Of a stretch of 64,000 nt of DNA, positions 43,232 to 53,257 are shown piece by piece. This DNA comes from an uncultured Bacteroides sp. (GTDB taxonomy: Bacteria > Bacteroidota > Bacteroidia > Bacteroidales > Bacteroidaceae), in the NCBI RefSeq assembly GCF_937912035.1, contig NZ_CALDPF010000054.1, forward strand, positions 1 through 64,000, read 5' to 3'. Each line of letters opens with the position of its first letter. Position 1 is the first letter of the stretch. The notes below the pieces were generated by a model. That model worked only from the letters and a program-made list of their open reading frames with translations. It had not been told where the DNA came from and searched no databases. Position numbers and translations under genes: made by a program.

Positions 43232-46200
43232 ATGTATAGACTTTTATTTATATTTCTGATTAGTTTTTGGATGTACCCTTTGTCTGCAATGGAGCAAAGT
43301 GTACGTGGAAAGTATAATTTCAATGCAGAGTGGCTTTTAAATATAGGTGACAATGCTGATGCAAAAGAGATTAAGTTTGATGATCGTAATTGGAAACGTG
43401 TTACTTTACCCCGTCCATTTAATGAAGATGAGGCTTTTAAACTTAGTATTGAACAATTGACAGATACTGTAGTATGGTATCGTAAGCACTTTCGTTTGCC
43501 TGCAGGTTCAAAAGGGAAGAAAGTGTTTGTAGAGTTTGAAGGAGTACGTCAGGGAGCTGACTTTTATATTAATGGAAAAACTATAGGATTACATGAAAAT
43601 GGAGCAATGGCTGTAGGTTTTGATTTGACTCCTTATATTCGTTATAGTGGCGATAATGTATTGGCTGTTAGAGTTGACAATAATTGGAACTACAGAGAAC
43701 GTGCGACGAATACCAAATATCAATGGAGTGATCGTAATTTTAATGCTAATTATGGTGGAATTCCTAAAAATGTATGGTTGCATGTGACAGATAAATTGTA
43801 TCAGACACTTCCTTTATACAGTAATCTGAAAACAACCGGTGTTTATATATATGCAAATGATATACGTGTAAAATCAAGAAAAGCTGTTATACATGCAGAA
43901 TCTGAGGTATATAATGAATACAGTCGCGCTAAAGAAGTCCTTTATCGTGCAGAGCTAATAGATCGTGACGGACAACTTCTGAAAACTTTTGAAAGTACAC
44001 CAGTAGTTGTTGCTCCTGGTGAGAAAGTAGTATTGAAAGCATTTTCCGAGGTTGATAACCTTCATTTCTGGAGTTGGGGATACGGTTATTTGTATGTAGT
44101 AAGAACTAGTTTGTGGGTTGACGGCAAGAAGATAGATGAAGTCGACACTCGCACTGGTTTTCGTAAAACCCGTTTTGGGAAAGGTATGATTTGGTTGAAT
44201 GACCGTGTTATTCAAGTAAAGGGCTTTGCTCAACGCACTAGTAATGAATGGCCTGGAGTAGGTATGAGTGTTCCGGCATGGCTAAGTGATTATAGTAATG
44301 GTTTGATGGTAGAAGGAAATGCTAATCTGGTACGCTGGATGCATATTACTCCTTGGAAGCAGGATATTGAATCTTGTGACCGTGTCGGTTTAATGCAGGC
44401 CATGCCTGCCGGTGATGCTGAAAAGGATAGACAGGGACGTCAGTGGGAACAACGTGTGGAACTTATGCGAGATGCTATTATATACAATAGAAATAATCCT
44501 AGTATTATTTTTTATGAGTGTGGAAATGAATCTATTAGCAGAGAGCACATGAATGAGATGAAAGCAATACGTGATCAGTATGATCCAAATGGGGGACGAG
44601 CTATCGGTTCTCGTGAGATGCTTGATATACGTGAGGCAGAGTATGGTGGTGAAATGCTATATATAAACAAAAGTAAGCATCATCCTATGTGGGCAATGGA
44701 ATATTGTCGTGATGAAGGTTTACGTAAATACTGGGATGAATATTCTTATCCGTATCACAAGAATGGTGAAGGAAACGATGCTTTCCGCTCTGCTATGACT
44801 AATAAGGTTCAGAAAAAGGTAGATGCAAGAGCTTATAACCATAATCAGGACTCATTTACAATAGAAAATGTGATAAGATGGTTCGATTATTGGCGGGAAC
44901 GTCCTGGTACTGGTGATCGTGTAAGTTCAGGAGGTGTCAAGATAATATTCTCAGATACTAATACTCACTATCGTGGAGTTGAAAATTATCGTCGTAGTGG
45001 CGTAACAGATCCTATGCGAATCCCTAAAGATCCGTTCTTTGCACATCAGGTAATGTGGGATGGATGGGTTGATATTGAAAATCCACGAATCCATATAATA
45101 GGCCATTGGAATTACAATGATACGGTTGTAAAACCTGTCTATGTTGTATCTAACACGGAACAGGTAGAATTGTTCTTGAATGGTAAATCTATGGGACTTG
45201 GAAGACAAACACATCGTTTTCTGTATACCTTTGACAATATAGCATTTATTCCTGGAAAGTTGGAGGCTGTTGGTTATGATGAAAATGGCAAAGAAACTTG
45301 TCGTACAGAACTTACTACATCAGGTGAGGCTGAGCAAATAAAATTGAGTGTCATACAAAATCCAAAAGGCTGGAAGGCTGATGGAGCTGATATGATATTG
45401 CTACAGGTAGAGGTGACTGATAAGGACGGTAATCGTTGTCCGTTGGCTAATAACCTTATCCATTTCGATTTGGAAGGACCTGCTGAGTGGCGTGGAGGTA
45501 TTGCTCAAGGACCTGATAACTATATTTTGTCTAAAGATTTACCTGTAGAGTGTGGTATTAATCGTGCGTTGATTCGTTCACTTGTAGATTCAGGAAAGGT
45601 ACATATTAAGGCTACTGCTGATGGTTTGAAACCTGCTGAGTTAGAATTGTCTACTTTGCCAGTTGAAGTAGAACATGGACTTAGCAATTATATACCTGGT
45701 GATGAGTTGGAAGGCCGCCTTACTCGTGGTGAAACACCATTATCCCCTTCTTATACTATTACCAAAGTAGATGTTGGAATCCTTTCAGCATCAGCAGGGG
45801 CAAATACTGATAAAGCCGTAAATAGTTTTGATGATAATGAATTAAGTGAATGGTCTAACGATGGACGTTTACAGACTGCTTGGATTACATATAAGATGGA
45901 GCGTAGAGCTATGGTTGATGAAATTTGTATGAAACTTACAGGTTGGCGTATGAGAAGTTATCCACTGGAAATATATGCAGGAAAAGAACTTATATGGAGT
46001 GGAGATACAGAAAAAAGTTTGGGCTACATACATCTGAATGTAAAACCTGTATTGGCAGATGAGATTACTATTCGTTTGAAAGGGGCAAGTAAAGAAGGAG
46101 ATGAATTTGGACAGATTGTTGAGGTTGCTGCTCCTGCTGCAGGTGAATTGGATTTGTTTAAAGCTAAAAATGGTGATAAGACAAATCATGAATTAAGAAT

Positions 46201-46237
46201 TGTAGAAATTGAGTTTAAGGAAAATCTGAATCAATGA
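43232..46237 (+). CDS. Secreted multidomain GH2 glycosidase
   Basis: 1001 residues with a signal peptide (about 1-19). GH2 sugar-binding jelly roll about 25-190, Ig-like domain about 200-310, catalytic barrel about 315-640 with acid/base Glu433 in YECGNES and likely nucleophile Glu490 in MWAMEYCRDEG. Ig-like domains follow at about 650-830 (VELFLNGKSMGLG) with a C-terminal discoidin-like module at about 855-1000 (NSFDDNELSEWSNDG). GH2 members in rhamnogalacturonan-I loci are mostly beta-galactosidases; this one could alternatively be a beta-glucuronidase. Its stop overlaps the PL11 start by 4 bases. Confidence 0.88.
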   Translation: MYRLLFIFLISFWMYPLSAMEQSVRGKYNFNAEWLLNIGDNADAKEIKFDDRNWKRVTLPRPFNEDEAFKLSIEQLTDTVVWYRKHFRLPAGSKGKKVFVEFEGVRQGADFYINGKTIGLHENGAMAVGFDLTPYIRYSGDNVLAVRVDNNWNYRERATNTKYQWSDRNFNANYGGIPKNVWLHVTDKLYQTLPLYSNLKTTGVYIYANDIRVKSRKAVIHAESEVYNEYSRAKEVLYRAELIDRDGQLLKTFESTPVVVAPGEKVVLKAFSEVDNLHFWSWGYGYLYVVRTSLWVDGKKIDEVDTRTGFRKTRFGKGMIWLNDRVIQVKGFAQRTSNEWPGVGMSVPAWLSDYSNGLMVEGNANLVRWMHITPWKQDIESCDRVGLMQAMPAGDAEKDRQGRQWEQRVELMRDAIIYNRNNPSIIFYECGNESISREHMNEMKAIRDQYDPNGGRAIGSREMLDIREAEYGGEMLYINKSKHHPMWAMEYCRDEGLRKYWDEYSYPYHKNGEGNDAFRSAMTNKVQKKVDARAYNHNQDSFTIENVIRWFDYWRERPGTGDRVSSGGVKIIFSDTNTHYRGVENYRRSGVTDPMRIPKDPFFAHQVMWDGWVDIENPRIHIIGHWNYNDTVVKPVYVVSNTEQVELFLNGKSMGLGRQTHRFLYTFDNIAFIPGKLEAVGYDENGKETCRTELTTSGEAEQIKLSVIQNPKGWKADGADMILLQVEVTDKDGNRCPLANNLIHFDLEGPAEWRGGIAQGPDNYILSKDLPVECGINRALIRSLVDSGKVHIKATADGLKPAELELSTLPVEVEHGLSNYIPGDELEGRLTRGETPLSPSYTITKVDVGILSASAGANTDKAVNSFDDNELSEWSNDGRLQTAWITYKMERRAMVDEICMKLTGWRMRSYPLEIYAGKELIWSGDTEKSLGYIHLNVKPVLADEITIRLKGASKEGDEFGQIVEVAAPAAGELDLFKAKNGDKTNHELRIVEIEFKENLNQ

Positions 46238-48093
46238 ATTGTAAACAACGAATATATTATGCTATAGTATTGATATTGGGGCTTTTAGCCCCAATATCTT
46301 TAATAGGACAACCCTATTTGGCCGAACATTTGAATAGAGGAATGGTAGGTATACCGGTTGATGGTGGCATGTACTTAAGTTGGAGAATGTTGTATGAAGA
46401 TAAACAAAATACATTCTTTGATATTTATAGGATAGATGATAGCGGAAAAGAATTGAAGTTAAATGATAGTCCGATTAAGAATACTACTGATTTTTTTGAT
46501 TCAAAGGTAGATTGGACAATAAATAACCGTTGGTCATTACGTCTGAATAATAATGAAGTGGCTAGTTGGACATTTCCAAAGAATAAGGAGCGTGTTCCTT
46601 ATATATCTATTCCTATAGATAGGCCAGAAGGAGGTGAGATTGCCGGTATTTCTTATCATTATCAGGCTAATGATGCAAGTATTGGCGATTTGGATGGAGA
46701 CGGTGAATATGAGATTGTATTGAAGTGGAATCCGTCTAATGCCAAGAATCCTCCTCAGCGTGGCCTCTCTGGGAATACATTTCTGGATGCGTATAAATTG
46801 AATGGACAGAAATTATGGCGTATTGATTTGGGACATAATATTCGTTCTGGGGCAGCAACAACCAATTTTTTGGTCTTTGATTTTGATATGGATGGTAAAG
46901 CTGAAATATGCTGTAAAACCGCTGATGGAACAGTTGATGGTGAGGGACATGTTTTGGGTGACAAGAATGTAGATTGGAGAACACTGGATAAGGACTCTCC
47001 AACTTATGGAAAAATAGTGAAAGGACCTGAATTCTTGACAGTTTTTGATGGAGAGACAGGGCGTGCTTTGGATTCTCATGAATATATTCCTACACGTTAT
47101 CCATTGGATGGTTGGGGAGGTATTGGAGGTAATTGTGGAAATGATAATACAGGAGGACGGTCAGATCGTTTTTCAGCTTGTGTAGCTCTTTTGGATGGTA
47201 AAACCCCTTCTCCTGTTATGATTAGGGGATGGTATGGACGTACAGTTGTGGTAGCGTGGACATTCGTTGGAAAAAAGTTACGTCCATTGTGGACTTTTGA
47301 TAGTGCTTGTCCCGGATATGAAGGCTATTCTGGAATGGCTAACCATGGAGTGACAGTTGCAGATTTTGATGGAGATGGGTTTGATGAAATTTGTGTGGGT
47401 GCTATGACGGTCGATCATAATGGGAACGGACTTTATACTACCGGTCTCAGACATGGTGATGCTATGCATGTAGGTAAACTTATTCCTTCTAGGAAAGGAA
47501 TACAGGTTTTTGGTGTCCATGAGAATGAAGGTAATCACCCAATTGTAAAAAAGACACCTGCTTTAGCAATGTTCGATGGTGCTACCGGTCATATTATTTG
47601 GCAAGATGGTTTTGGAAAAGACGCAGGTAGAGGTGTGGCTGCAAATATTGATCCTAGATTCGATGGAGCTGAATGTTGGTGTAATTATGGAGGTTTGCGT
47701 AGGGGAGATACTGGAGAAATTATCACTTCCAAGAAACCATCTTCTTGTAATTTTAACATATATTGGGATGCCGATTCTTTGTCTGAATTACTAGATCATA
47801 CTTCTATAAGTAAGTGGAATTGGATAACAGAGACTACAGATTTAGTAATGAAGGCAGAAGGTGTTGTGTCAAATAACGGAACAAAAGGTAATCCTTGTTT
47901 ATCAGGAGATATTTTGGGAGATTGGCGTGAAGAAGTGATTTGGGCTGATGAGAATCAGAAAGAATTAAGAATTTATGTAACTACAGTTCAAGCCGAAAAT
48001 AAACGTGTTACTTTAATGAACGATCGCCAATATAGATTGGCTATAGCTTGGCAGAATGTAGCTTATAACCAACCTCCACATACAAGTTATTGA
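46234..48093 (+). CDS. PL11 rhamnogalacturonan lyase (1)
   Basis: 619 residues with a signal peptide (about 1-25). An Ig-like N-terminal part (LNRGMVGIPVDGGMYLSWRML) leads into an eight-bladed propeller with the calcium-site repeats of PL11: IGDLDGDGEYEIVLKWNPSN, FDFDMDGKAEICCKTADGT, VADFDGDGFDEICVGAMT and GDWREEVIWA. It cleaves the GalA-Rha backbone of rhamnogalacturonan-I. The protein stops at YNQPPHTSY, earlier than the other PL11 here (which continues GFYFG...). The ATGA overlap with GH2 implies translational coupling. Confidence 0.93.
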   Translation: MNCKQRIYYAIVLILGLLAPISLIGQPYLAEHLNRGMVGIPVDGGMYLSWRMLYEDKQNTFFDIYRIDDSGKELKLNDSPIKNTTDFFDSKVDWTINNRWSLRLNNNEVASWTFPKNKERVPYISIPIDRPEGGEIAGISYHYQANDASIGDLDGDGEYEIVLKWNPSNAKNPPQRGLSGNTFLDAYKLNGQKLWRIDLGHNIRSGAATTNFLVFDFDMDGKAEICCKTADGTVDGEGHVLGDKNVDWRTLDKDSPTYGKIVKGPEFLTVFDGETGRALDSHEYIPTRYPLDGWGGIGGNCGNDNTGGRSDRFSACVALLDGKTPSPVMIRGWYGRTVVVAWTFVGKKLRPLWTFDSACPGYEGYSGMANHGVTVADFDGDGFDEICVGAMTVDHNGNGLYTTGLRHGDAMHVGKLIPSRKGIQVFGVHENEGNHPIVKKTPALAMFDGATGHIIWQDGFGKDAGRGVAANIDPRFDGAECWCNYGGLRRGDTGEIITSKKPSSCNFNIYWDADSLSELLDHTSISKWNWITETTDLVMKAEGVVSNNGTKGNPCLSGDILGDWREEVIWADENQKELRIYVTTVQAENKRVTLMNDRQYRLAIAWQNVAYNQPPHTSY

Positions 48094-48177
48094 TATATTT
48101 TTATGTCTTTTGTGAACCTGAATTGTGTACATTAATGATTTTAATCTTAAAAATATTCATAATCTACAATAAATTAC

Positions 48178-48354
48178 TACTTTTGTAGCAAACCTTAAAA
48201 TATTACAGAATGTGATTTATTATTGTGTATATGTAATTACATCGTTTCTATAAGATTGTTAACCTATTTCTCATGTTGGTTAATAATTGGAGATATTGTA
48301 CATTAGAATAGTTTTTTATTACATTTTTCAAGTGTAAGATATCTCTCATTTTTG
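48178..48354 (+). promoter_or_regulatory. Regulatory space before the second GH2 operon
   Basis: The 326-base gap 48094-48419 has no gene. It holds TACTTTTG (48178-48185, exact -7), an inverted repeat ATTGTTAACC/GGTTAATAAT (48255-48264 and 48278-48287, one mismatch, 13-base spacer) and a weaker -7 CATTTTTG (48347-48354). If the second box is the real one, the inverted repeat lies 60 bases upstream as an activator site; if the first, it lies in a 230-base leader. Confidence 0.4.
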
Positions 48355-48419
48355 TGATATTAATAAGTTGGATGAATTGTTGACAATTAATTTAAGTAAA
48401 ATCATTTATATAAATTACT

Positions 48420-50447
48420 ATGAAGTATTTTTATTGTTTATTGTTTTTTAGTATTTTAAATGTATCTTGTTTATTTTCTCAGAGGTTAAGTATAGACTTG
48501 AATGAAAACTGGAATTTCCGCTTTTCTCATCAAGTAGAAAGAACTACGCGTAGAGTGGACTTACCACATACTTGGAATACTGTTGACGCTTTGGTTGGCA
48601 AAAGAGATTACAAACGTGGTGTAGGTAATTATTATAAAACAGTTTTCATTAAGAATGAATGGAAAGGCAAACGTCTGTTTATCAGATTCAAAGGTGCTAA
48701 TACTGTGACTAATCTTTTATTGAATGGAAAACATATAGGTGAACATAGAGGAGGTTATGGTGCCTTTATATTTGAACTTACTGACTTTGTGAAGTATGGT
48801 GAAAACAATAAATTGTGGGTGAGAGTCAACAATGCAGAACAACTTGATATTATGCCCCTGGTTGGAGATTTTAATATGTATGGCGGTATTTACAGAGGAG
48901 TAGAACTTATAGTGACTGACCAGTTGTGTATTTCTCCATTAGATTATGCTTCACCAGGAGTGTATCTTCATCAGGAATCGGTTAGTAAAGACAATGCAAA
49001 GATTTCAGCGGAGGTACTTTTGTCTTCCTCTAAGTTAAATACATCAGCCGATGTTTGTGTTAAAGTCTTAGACGGTAAAAAAATAGTCTTGAATGAAAAT
49101 AAAGAGATAAAGATAAATAATAAAGATGAGCGTATTTTCATTCCTCTGGAAATAAAGAATCCAAGATTATGGAATGGACGTAAGGATCCGTTTATGTATG
49201 AAGTTCTGGTTGAACTGAAAGTAAATGATAAAGTCATAGATTCAGTGAAACAGCCTCTTGGACTGAGATATTATTGTACTGACCCTCAGAAAGGTTTTTT
49301 CCTTAATGGAGAGTATCTGAAACTGAAAGGAGTTTGCCGTCATCAGGACAGGGCCGAGGTAGGAAATGCGTTGCATTATTCTCACCATGAAGAAGATGTA
49401 CTGATAATGCTTAATATGGGAGCAAATGCAGTGCGTCTGGCTCACTATCCTCAGGCAACAGAAGTTTATGATTTAATGGACAAACATGGAATTGTGGTTT
49501 GGGCTGAAATTCCTTTTGTCGGTCCTGGTGGATATGATGATAAAGGATTTATTGATCAGAAATCGTTCAAGGAAAACGGTAAGGAACAGCTTAGAGAACT
49601 TATCAGACAACATTATAATCATCCTTCAATATGTTTTTGGGGTATATTCAATGAATTGAAAGAACAGGGAGACAACCCTATATCATATATTAAAGAACTT
49701 AATGCTTTGGCTCATGAAGAAGATTCTACACGTCCTACAACAGCTGCAAGTAATCAAAGCGGAGATATAAATTTCCTAACAGACAATATAGCTTGGAATC
49801 GTTATGATGGATGGTATGGAGGAGATCCTAATTCTCTTGCCGTATTTCTTGATAAAACCCATGCAGCACATCCGGAAATAAAGATAGGTATTAGTGAATA
49901 TGGAGCCGGAGCAAGTATTTATCATCAGCAGGATAGCTTGAAAAAGGTTTCTCCAAACAGTTGGTGGCATCCTGAAAACTGGCAGACATATTACCATAGA
50001 AAAAATTGGGAAATAATTTCCGAACGTCCGTTTGTATGGGGTAGTTTTATTTGGAATCTTTTTGATTTTGGTGCCGCACACCGTACAGAAGGTGACAGAC
50101 CTGGTATTAATGACAAAGGACTAGTTACTTTCGACCGTAAAGTATTCAAGGATTCATATTTCTATTACAAAGCTAATTGGAATAAGGAAGATCCTATGAT
50201 ATATATAGCAGAAAAACGTAATAATAGACGGAAATCAGGGACTCAGAATATTATGGTGTTTACTACTCAAAAAGAAGTGGAATTATGGATAAACGGAGAA
50301 TCTTACGGCAGAAAGGAAGCAGATAAGTATAGTACAGTTTTATGGGAAAACGTAAAACTTGTGGATGGAAATAACTTGATAAAAGTAGTTGATGTAAAGA
50401 ATAAAAAACTATATGATTCCTGTGAAATTATAGTAGTTAATAATTAA
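48420..50447 (+). CDS. Secreted GH2 beta-galactosidase-type enzyme
   Basis: 675 residues with a signal peptide (about 1-21). GH2 N-terminal domain about 24-170 (DLPHTWNTVDA), Ig-like domain about 175-285, barrel about 288-585 with KLKGVCRHQDR, NAVRLAHYPQ, acid/base Glu412 in FWGIFNELK and nucleophile Glu493 in GISEYGAGA, then a DUF4982-like Ig domain to the end (VELWINGESYG). This is the classic short GH2 beta-galactosidase layout; galactan or arabinogalactan side chains are likely targets. 4 bases precede the next gene. Confidence 0.92.
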   Translation: MKYFYCLLFFSILNVSCLFSQRLSIDLNENWNFRFSHQVERTTRRVDLPHTWNTVDALVGKRDYKRGVGNYYKTVFIKNEWKGKRLFIRFKGANTVTNLLLNGKHIGEHRGGYGAFIFELTDFVKYGENNKLWVRVNNAEQLDIMPLVGDFNMYGGIYRGVELIVTDQLCISPLDYASPGVYLHQESVSKDNAKISAEVLLSSSKLNTSADVCVKVLDGKKIVLNENKEIKINNKDERIFIPLEIKNPRLWNGRKDPFMYEVLVELKVNDKVIDSVKQPLGLRYYCTDPQKGFFLNGEYLKLKGVCRHQDRAEVGNALHYSHHEEDVLIMLNMGANAVRLAHYPQATEVYDLMDKHGIVVWAEIPFVGPGGYDDKGFIDQKSFKENGKEQLRELIRQHYNHPSICFWGIFNELKEQGDNPISYIKELNALAHEEDSTRPTTAASNQSGDINFLTDNIAWNRYDGWYGGDPNSLAVFLDKTHAAHPEIKIGISEYGAGASIYHQQDSLKKVSPNSWWHPENWQTYYHRKNWEIISERPFVWGSFIWNLFDFGAAHRTEGDRPGINDKGLVTFDRKVFKDSYFYYKANWNKEDPMIYIAEKRNNRRKSGTQNIMVFTTQKEVELWINGESYGRKEADKYSTVLWENVKLVDGNNLIKVVDVKNKKLYDSCEIIVVNN

Positions 50448-50451
50448 AAAT

Positions 50452-51894
50452 ATGAATAAGAAGTTCTTACTTATATTTTTATCTGTTTTCTACTCTCTTA
50501 GTTGTATTTCTAAGGTATCAGTGAATCCTGTTTTTGAATCTGAAAGAGCACGTGTAATTATAACTACAGATGGCGAGGCGGATGATAGGGCTTCTATGGT
50601 ACGTTTTTTGCTTTCTTCCAATGAATTTGATGTGGAAGGAATTATAAATAGCAGTTCTCAATTTCACTGGGTAGGAGGTACAGGATGGAATGCATTTCAT
50701 CCTGTAGAATGGATAAAGGAATACATAGATTATTATAGTAAGATTTACGATAATCTTTTATTACATGATAAACGTTATCCTTCTCCTGAATTTTTATTGA
50801 GTAAATGGAAAATTGGAAATATAAAAGGAGATGGAGAATATCACGAAAGGACTGAAGGAGCTAAATTTATAGCGAATGTTCTTATGGAGGATAATAAGGA
50901 TCCGCGTCCAATCTGGATTCAGGCATGGGGAGGATGTAATACACTTGCTTCAGCTCTGAAAATAATTCAGGAAGATTATCCGGATAAGATGAAGCATGTG
51001 GCTGCAAAAATCCGTTTGTTTTTGATTTGGGAACAGGATAAGGCATATCAGGAATATATTCGTCCTAACTGGGAACATTTTCAGATGCCGGTCATTATTT
51101 CAGATCAGTTTGATTGTATGGCTTATATTTGGTCCGAGGTATTACCATCTTCGGTACAGACTTTTTTCAAGAGAGAATGGATTACACCTAACATTTTACA
51201 AGGGCATGGTGTATTATGCGAAGCATATCCAAATAAGAAAGGAGCTTTTAATGCTGAGGGTGATACACCTGCTTTTCTTCATACTATGTCAACAGGCCTT
51301 CGTAACATGGAAAATCCGGGATATGGTGGTTGGGGTGGACGCTACGTCAAGGTAAGAAATAACGTTTGGATGGATCCACAGCCATCTTCTGAATATAAGT
51401 ACCCTGATGGACAATACGGTTTTGACAATAGTTGGTCGAAAATGATGGAGCATTATAAAGATTCGGTACAAATCGTAATGCGTACGCATTATTTTAAACC
51501 ATTATGGAGATGGCTTGAACAGGTACAAAAGGATTTTGCGGCCAGAGCAGATTGGTGTGTAAATGATTATGAATCAGCGAATCATCATCCTATTGTAAAT
51601 CTAAATATCGAGTCTTTGGACTTGAATGCCAAAACAGGTGATAGAATTATTTTGGATGCTTCAAAAAGTGTAGATCCTGATGGTGATAATCTTAGTTATC
51701 ACTGGTGGATGTATCCCGAAGCAGGAAAATATAAAGGAGATTTTTATTTTGAATCAAATGAAGTTAATACTGTTTTAGAAATTCCGCTAGATGCCCGTTC
51801 GGGAGAAACTATACATATTATATGTGAGGTGTCGGATGATGGTGTACCTTCGCTTACTAAATATAAAAGAATAATTATACATGTAATAGATTAA
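50452..51894 (+). CDS. DUF1593 nucleoside-hydrolase-like secreted protein
   Basis: 480 residues with a signal peptide (about 1-20). The N-terminal two thirds has the inosine-uridine hydrolase-like fold of DUF1593/Sde182: RVIITTDGEADDRASMVRFL at 33-52 carries the aspartate cluster (Asp40, Asp44, Asp45) that in nucleoside hydrolases binds calcium, with IWIQAWGGCNTLASAL later. The C-terminal part (about 390-480) is a PKD/Ig-like domain (ILDASKSVDPDGDNLSYHW). It is probably a secreted glycosidase-like enzyme on an unidentified sugar; the activity is not established. Tightly linked to the GH2 gene. Confidence 0.8.
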   Translation: MNKKFLLIFLSVFYSLSCISKVSVNPVFESERARVIITTDGEADDRASMVRFLLSSNEFDVEGIINSSSQFHWVGGTGWNAFHPVEWIKEYIDYYSKIYDNLLLHDKRYPSPEFLLSKWKIGNIKGDGEYHERTEGAKFIANVLMEDNKDPRPIWIQAWGGCNTLASALKIIQEDYPDKMKHVAAKIRLFLIWEQDKAYQEYIRPNWEHFQMPVIISDQFDCMAYIWSEVLPSSVQTFFKREWITPNILQGHGVLCEAYPNKKGAFNAEGDTPAFLHTMSTGLRNMENPGYGGWGGRYVKVRNNVWMDPQPSSEYKYPDGQYGFDNSWSKMMEHYKDSVQIVMRTHYFKPLWRWLEQVQKDFAARADWCVNDYESANHHPIVNLNIESLDLNAKTGDRIILDASKSVDPDGDNLSYHWWMYPEAGKYKGDFYFESNEVNTVLEIPLDARSGETIHIICEVSDDGVPSLTKYKRIIIHVID

Positions 51895-51949
51895 TATTGA
51901 GACTAATATAAAGTATTGATAGCATAAAAAATTTAATATTATTAGAACA

Positions 51950-53176
51950 ATGAAAAAGATTTCTGTATTTACACTTATTGTATGTTTATTCTTAAGTGTA
52001 CCAGGTTTTGCAAAATCCAAGAAAGAGGATAATGTTAGTGACAGAGAAGCATGGTGTGAAATCATTTATAAAATGGCTGAACCTGTACTTTCAAATATGA
52101 GTAAGGGAAAACTGCAGGAGAGGATGGCTGTAGAAGTAAGTCCGAGATGGGATGGCAGAAGCAAAAAAGTAACTTATATGGAATGTTTTGGACGTTTGAT
52201 GGATGGTATAGCTCCGTGGCTTGCATTACCAGATGATAATACTAAAGAAGGAAAAATGAGAAAACAGCTTCGTGAATGGGCATTAGCTTCATACGCCCAT
52301 GCCGTCGATCCTGAGAGTCCAGACTATCTATTATGGAGAGGTTCGGGTCAGGCATTGGTAGATGCTGCTTTTCTTGCTGAAAGTTTCTTAAGAGGTTATG
52401 ATGCCTTATGGGTTCCTTTGGATAGCATTACCAAGCAGCGTTATATAAAGGAATTTACTCAATTACGTCGTGTAAACCCGCCTTATTCTAACTGGTTATT
52501 GTTTTCTGCTACTGTAGAAACATTTTTACATAAGGCAGGGGCACAGCATGACGAGTATAGAATTGTTTCAGCTTTACGAAAGATAGATGAATGGTATGTT
52601 GGTGACGGATGGTATTCTGACGGTCCTCGTTTTGCATTCGATTATTATAATAGCTTTGTTATACAACCCATGTATGTGGATTGTCTTGAAGCGAGAAAAG
52701 ATAGCAGAGGTTGGAAGGTTTCGTACGATAAGGCTGTAAAGCGTATGCAGAGATATGGTGTGGTACTTGAAAGACTGATATCGCCAGAAGGAACTTTCCC
52801 TGTATTCGGACGTTCCATTACTTATCGTACTGGTGTATTGCAGCCATTGGCAATGTTAGCATGGCAGGAAAAACTACCTTCAGAGTTATCAAACGGACAG
52901 GTCAGAGCTGCTATGACTGCTGTGATAAAGAATATGTTTAAGGATGATCGTAATTATAATAAAGAAGGATTCCTCAAACTTGGATTTAATGGTTCGCAGC
53001 CAAATATTTCAGACAGCTATACTAATAATGGTAGTCTTTATTTGGCCTCATTTGCATTCTTGCCATTAGGCTTGTCTGCTGATCATCCTTTCTGGACTTC
53101 TGAACCTGAATCATGGACTTCAAAGAAGGCTTGGGAAGGTGAAGATTTTCCTAAAGATCATGCTATGCATGAATAA
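51950..53176 (+). CDS. Secreted DUF2264 protein (probable alpha/alpha-toroid glycosidase)
   Basis: 408 residues with a signal peptide (MKKISVFTLIVCLFLSVPGFA). DUF2264 landmarks: YMECFGRLMDGIAPWLALPDD, DYLLWRGSGQALVDAAFLAES, NPPYSNWLLFSATVETFL, GWYSDGPRFAFDYYNSFVIQP and FPVFGRSITYRTGVLQ. This helical barrel family has been linked, as I recall, to GH154 beta-glucuronidases of arabinogalactan degradation; that link is from memory. Position after GH2 and DUF1593 makes a role in side-chain removal plausible. Length is about the size of the core domain alone. Confidence 0.8.
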   Translation: MKKISVFTLIVCLFLSVPGFAKSKKEDNVSDREAWCEIIYKMAEPVLSNMSKGKLQERMAVEVSPRWDGRSKKVTYMECFGRLMDGIAPWLALPDDNTKEGKMRKQLREWALASYAHAVDPESPDYLLWRGSGQALVDAAFLAESFLRGYDALWVPLDSITKQRYIKEFTQLRRVNPPYSNWLLFSATVETFLHKAGAQHDEYRIVSALRKIDEWYVGDGWYSDGPRFAFDYYNSFVIQPMYVDCLEARKDSRGWKVSYDKAVKRMQRYGVVLERLISPEGTFPVFGRSITYRTGVLQPLAMLAWQEKLPSELSNGQVRAAMTAVIKNMFKDDRNYNKEGFLKLGFNGSQPNISDSYTNNGSLYLASFAFLPLGLSADHPFWTSEPESWTSKKAWEGEDFPKDHAMHE

Positions 53177-53196
53177 TTTCTGATATATACAAAATA

Positions 53197-53238
53197 TTAG
53201 TCCCAACCGAGGATATTTTATTTCCAGGTCGGGACTAA
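53197..53238. terminator. Terminator between convergent DUF2264 and GH43 genes
   Basis: TTAGTCCCAACC (53197-53208) and GGTCGGGACTAA (53227-53238) form a stem with one mismatch. T-rich sequence follows on both strands (TTTATT to the right, ATATTTTG on the minus strand). Confidence 0.75.
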
Positions 53239-53257
53239 TTTATTATATATATGTTTA

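Noticed and set aside
51289..51489. Short minus-strand frames in DUF1593 and other PUL genes
   Set aside because: All lie antisense within genes with strong homology signatures and have no start context or domain.
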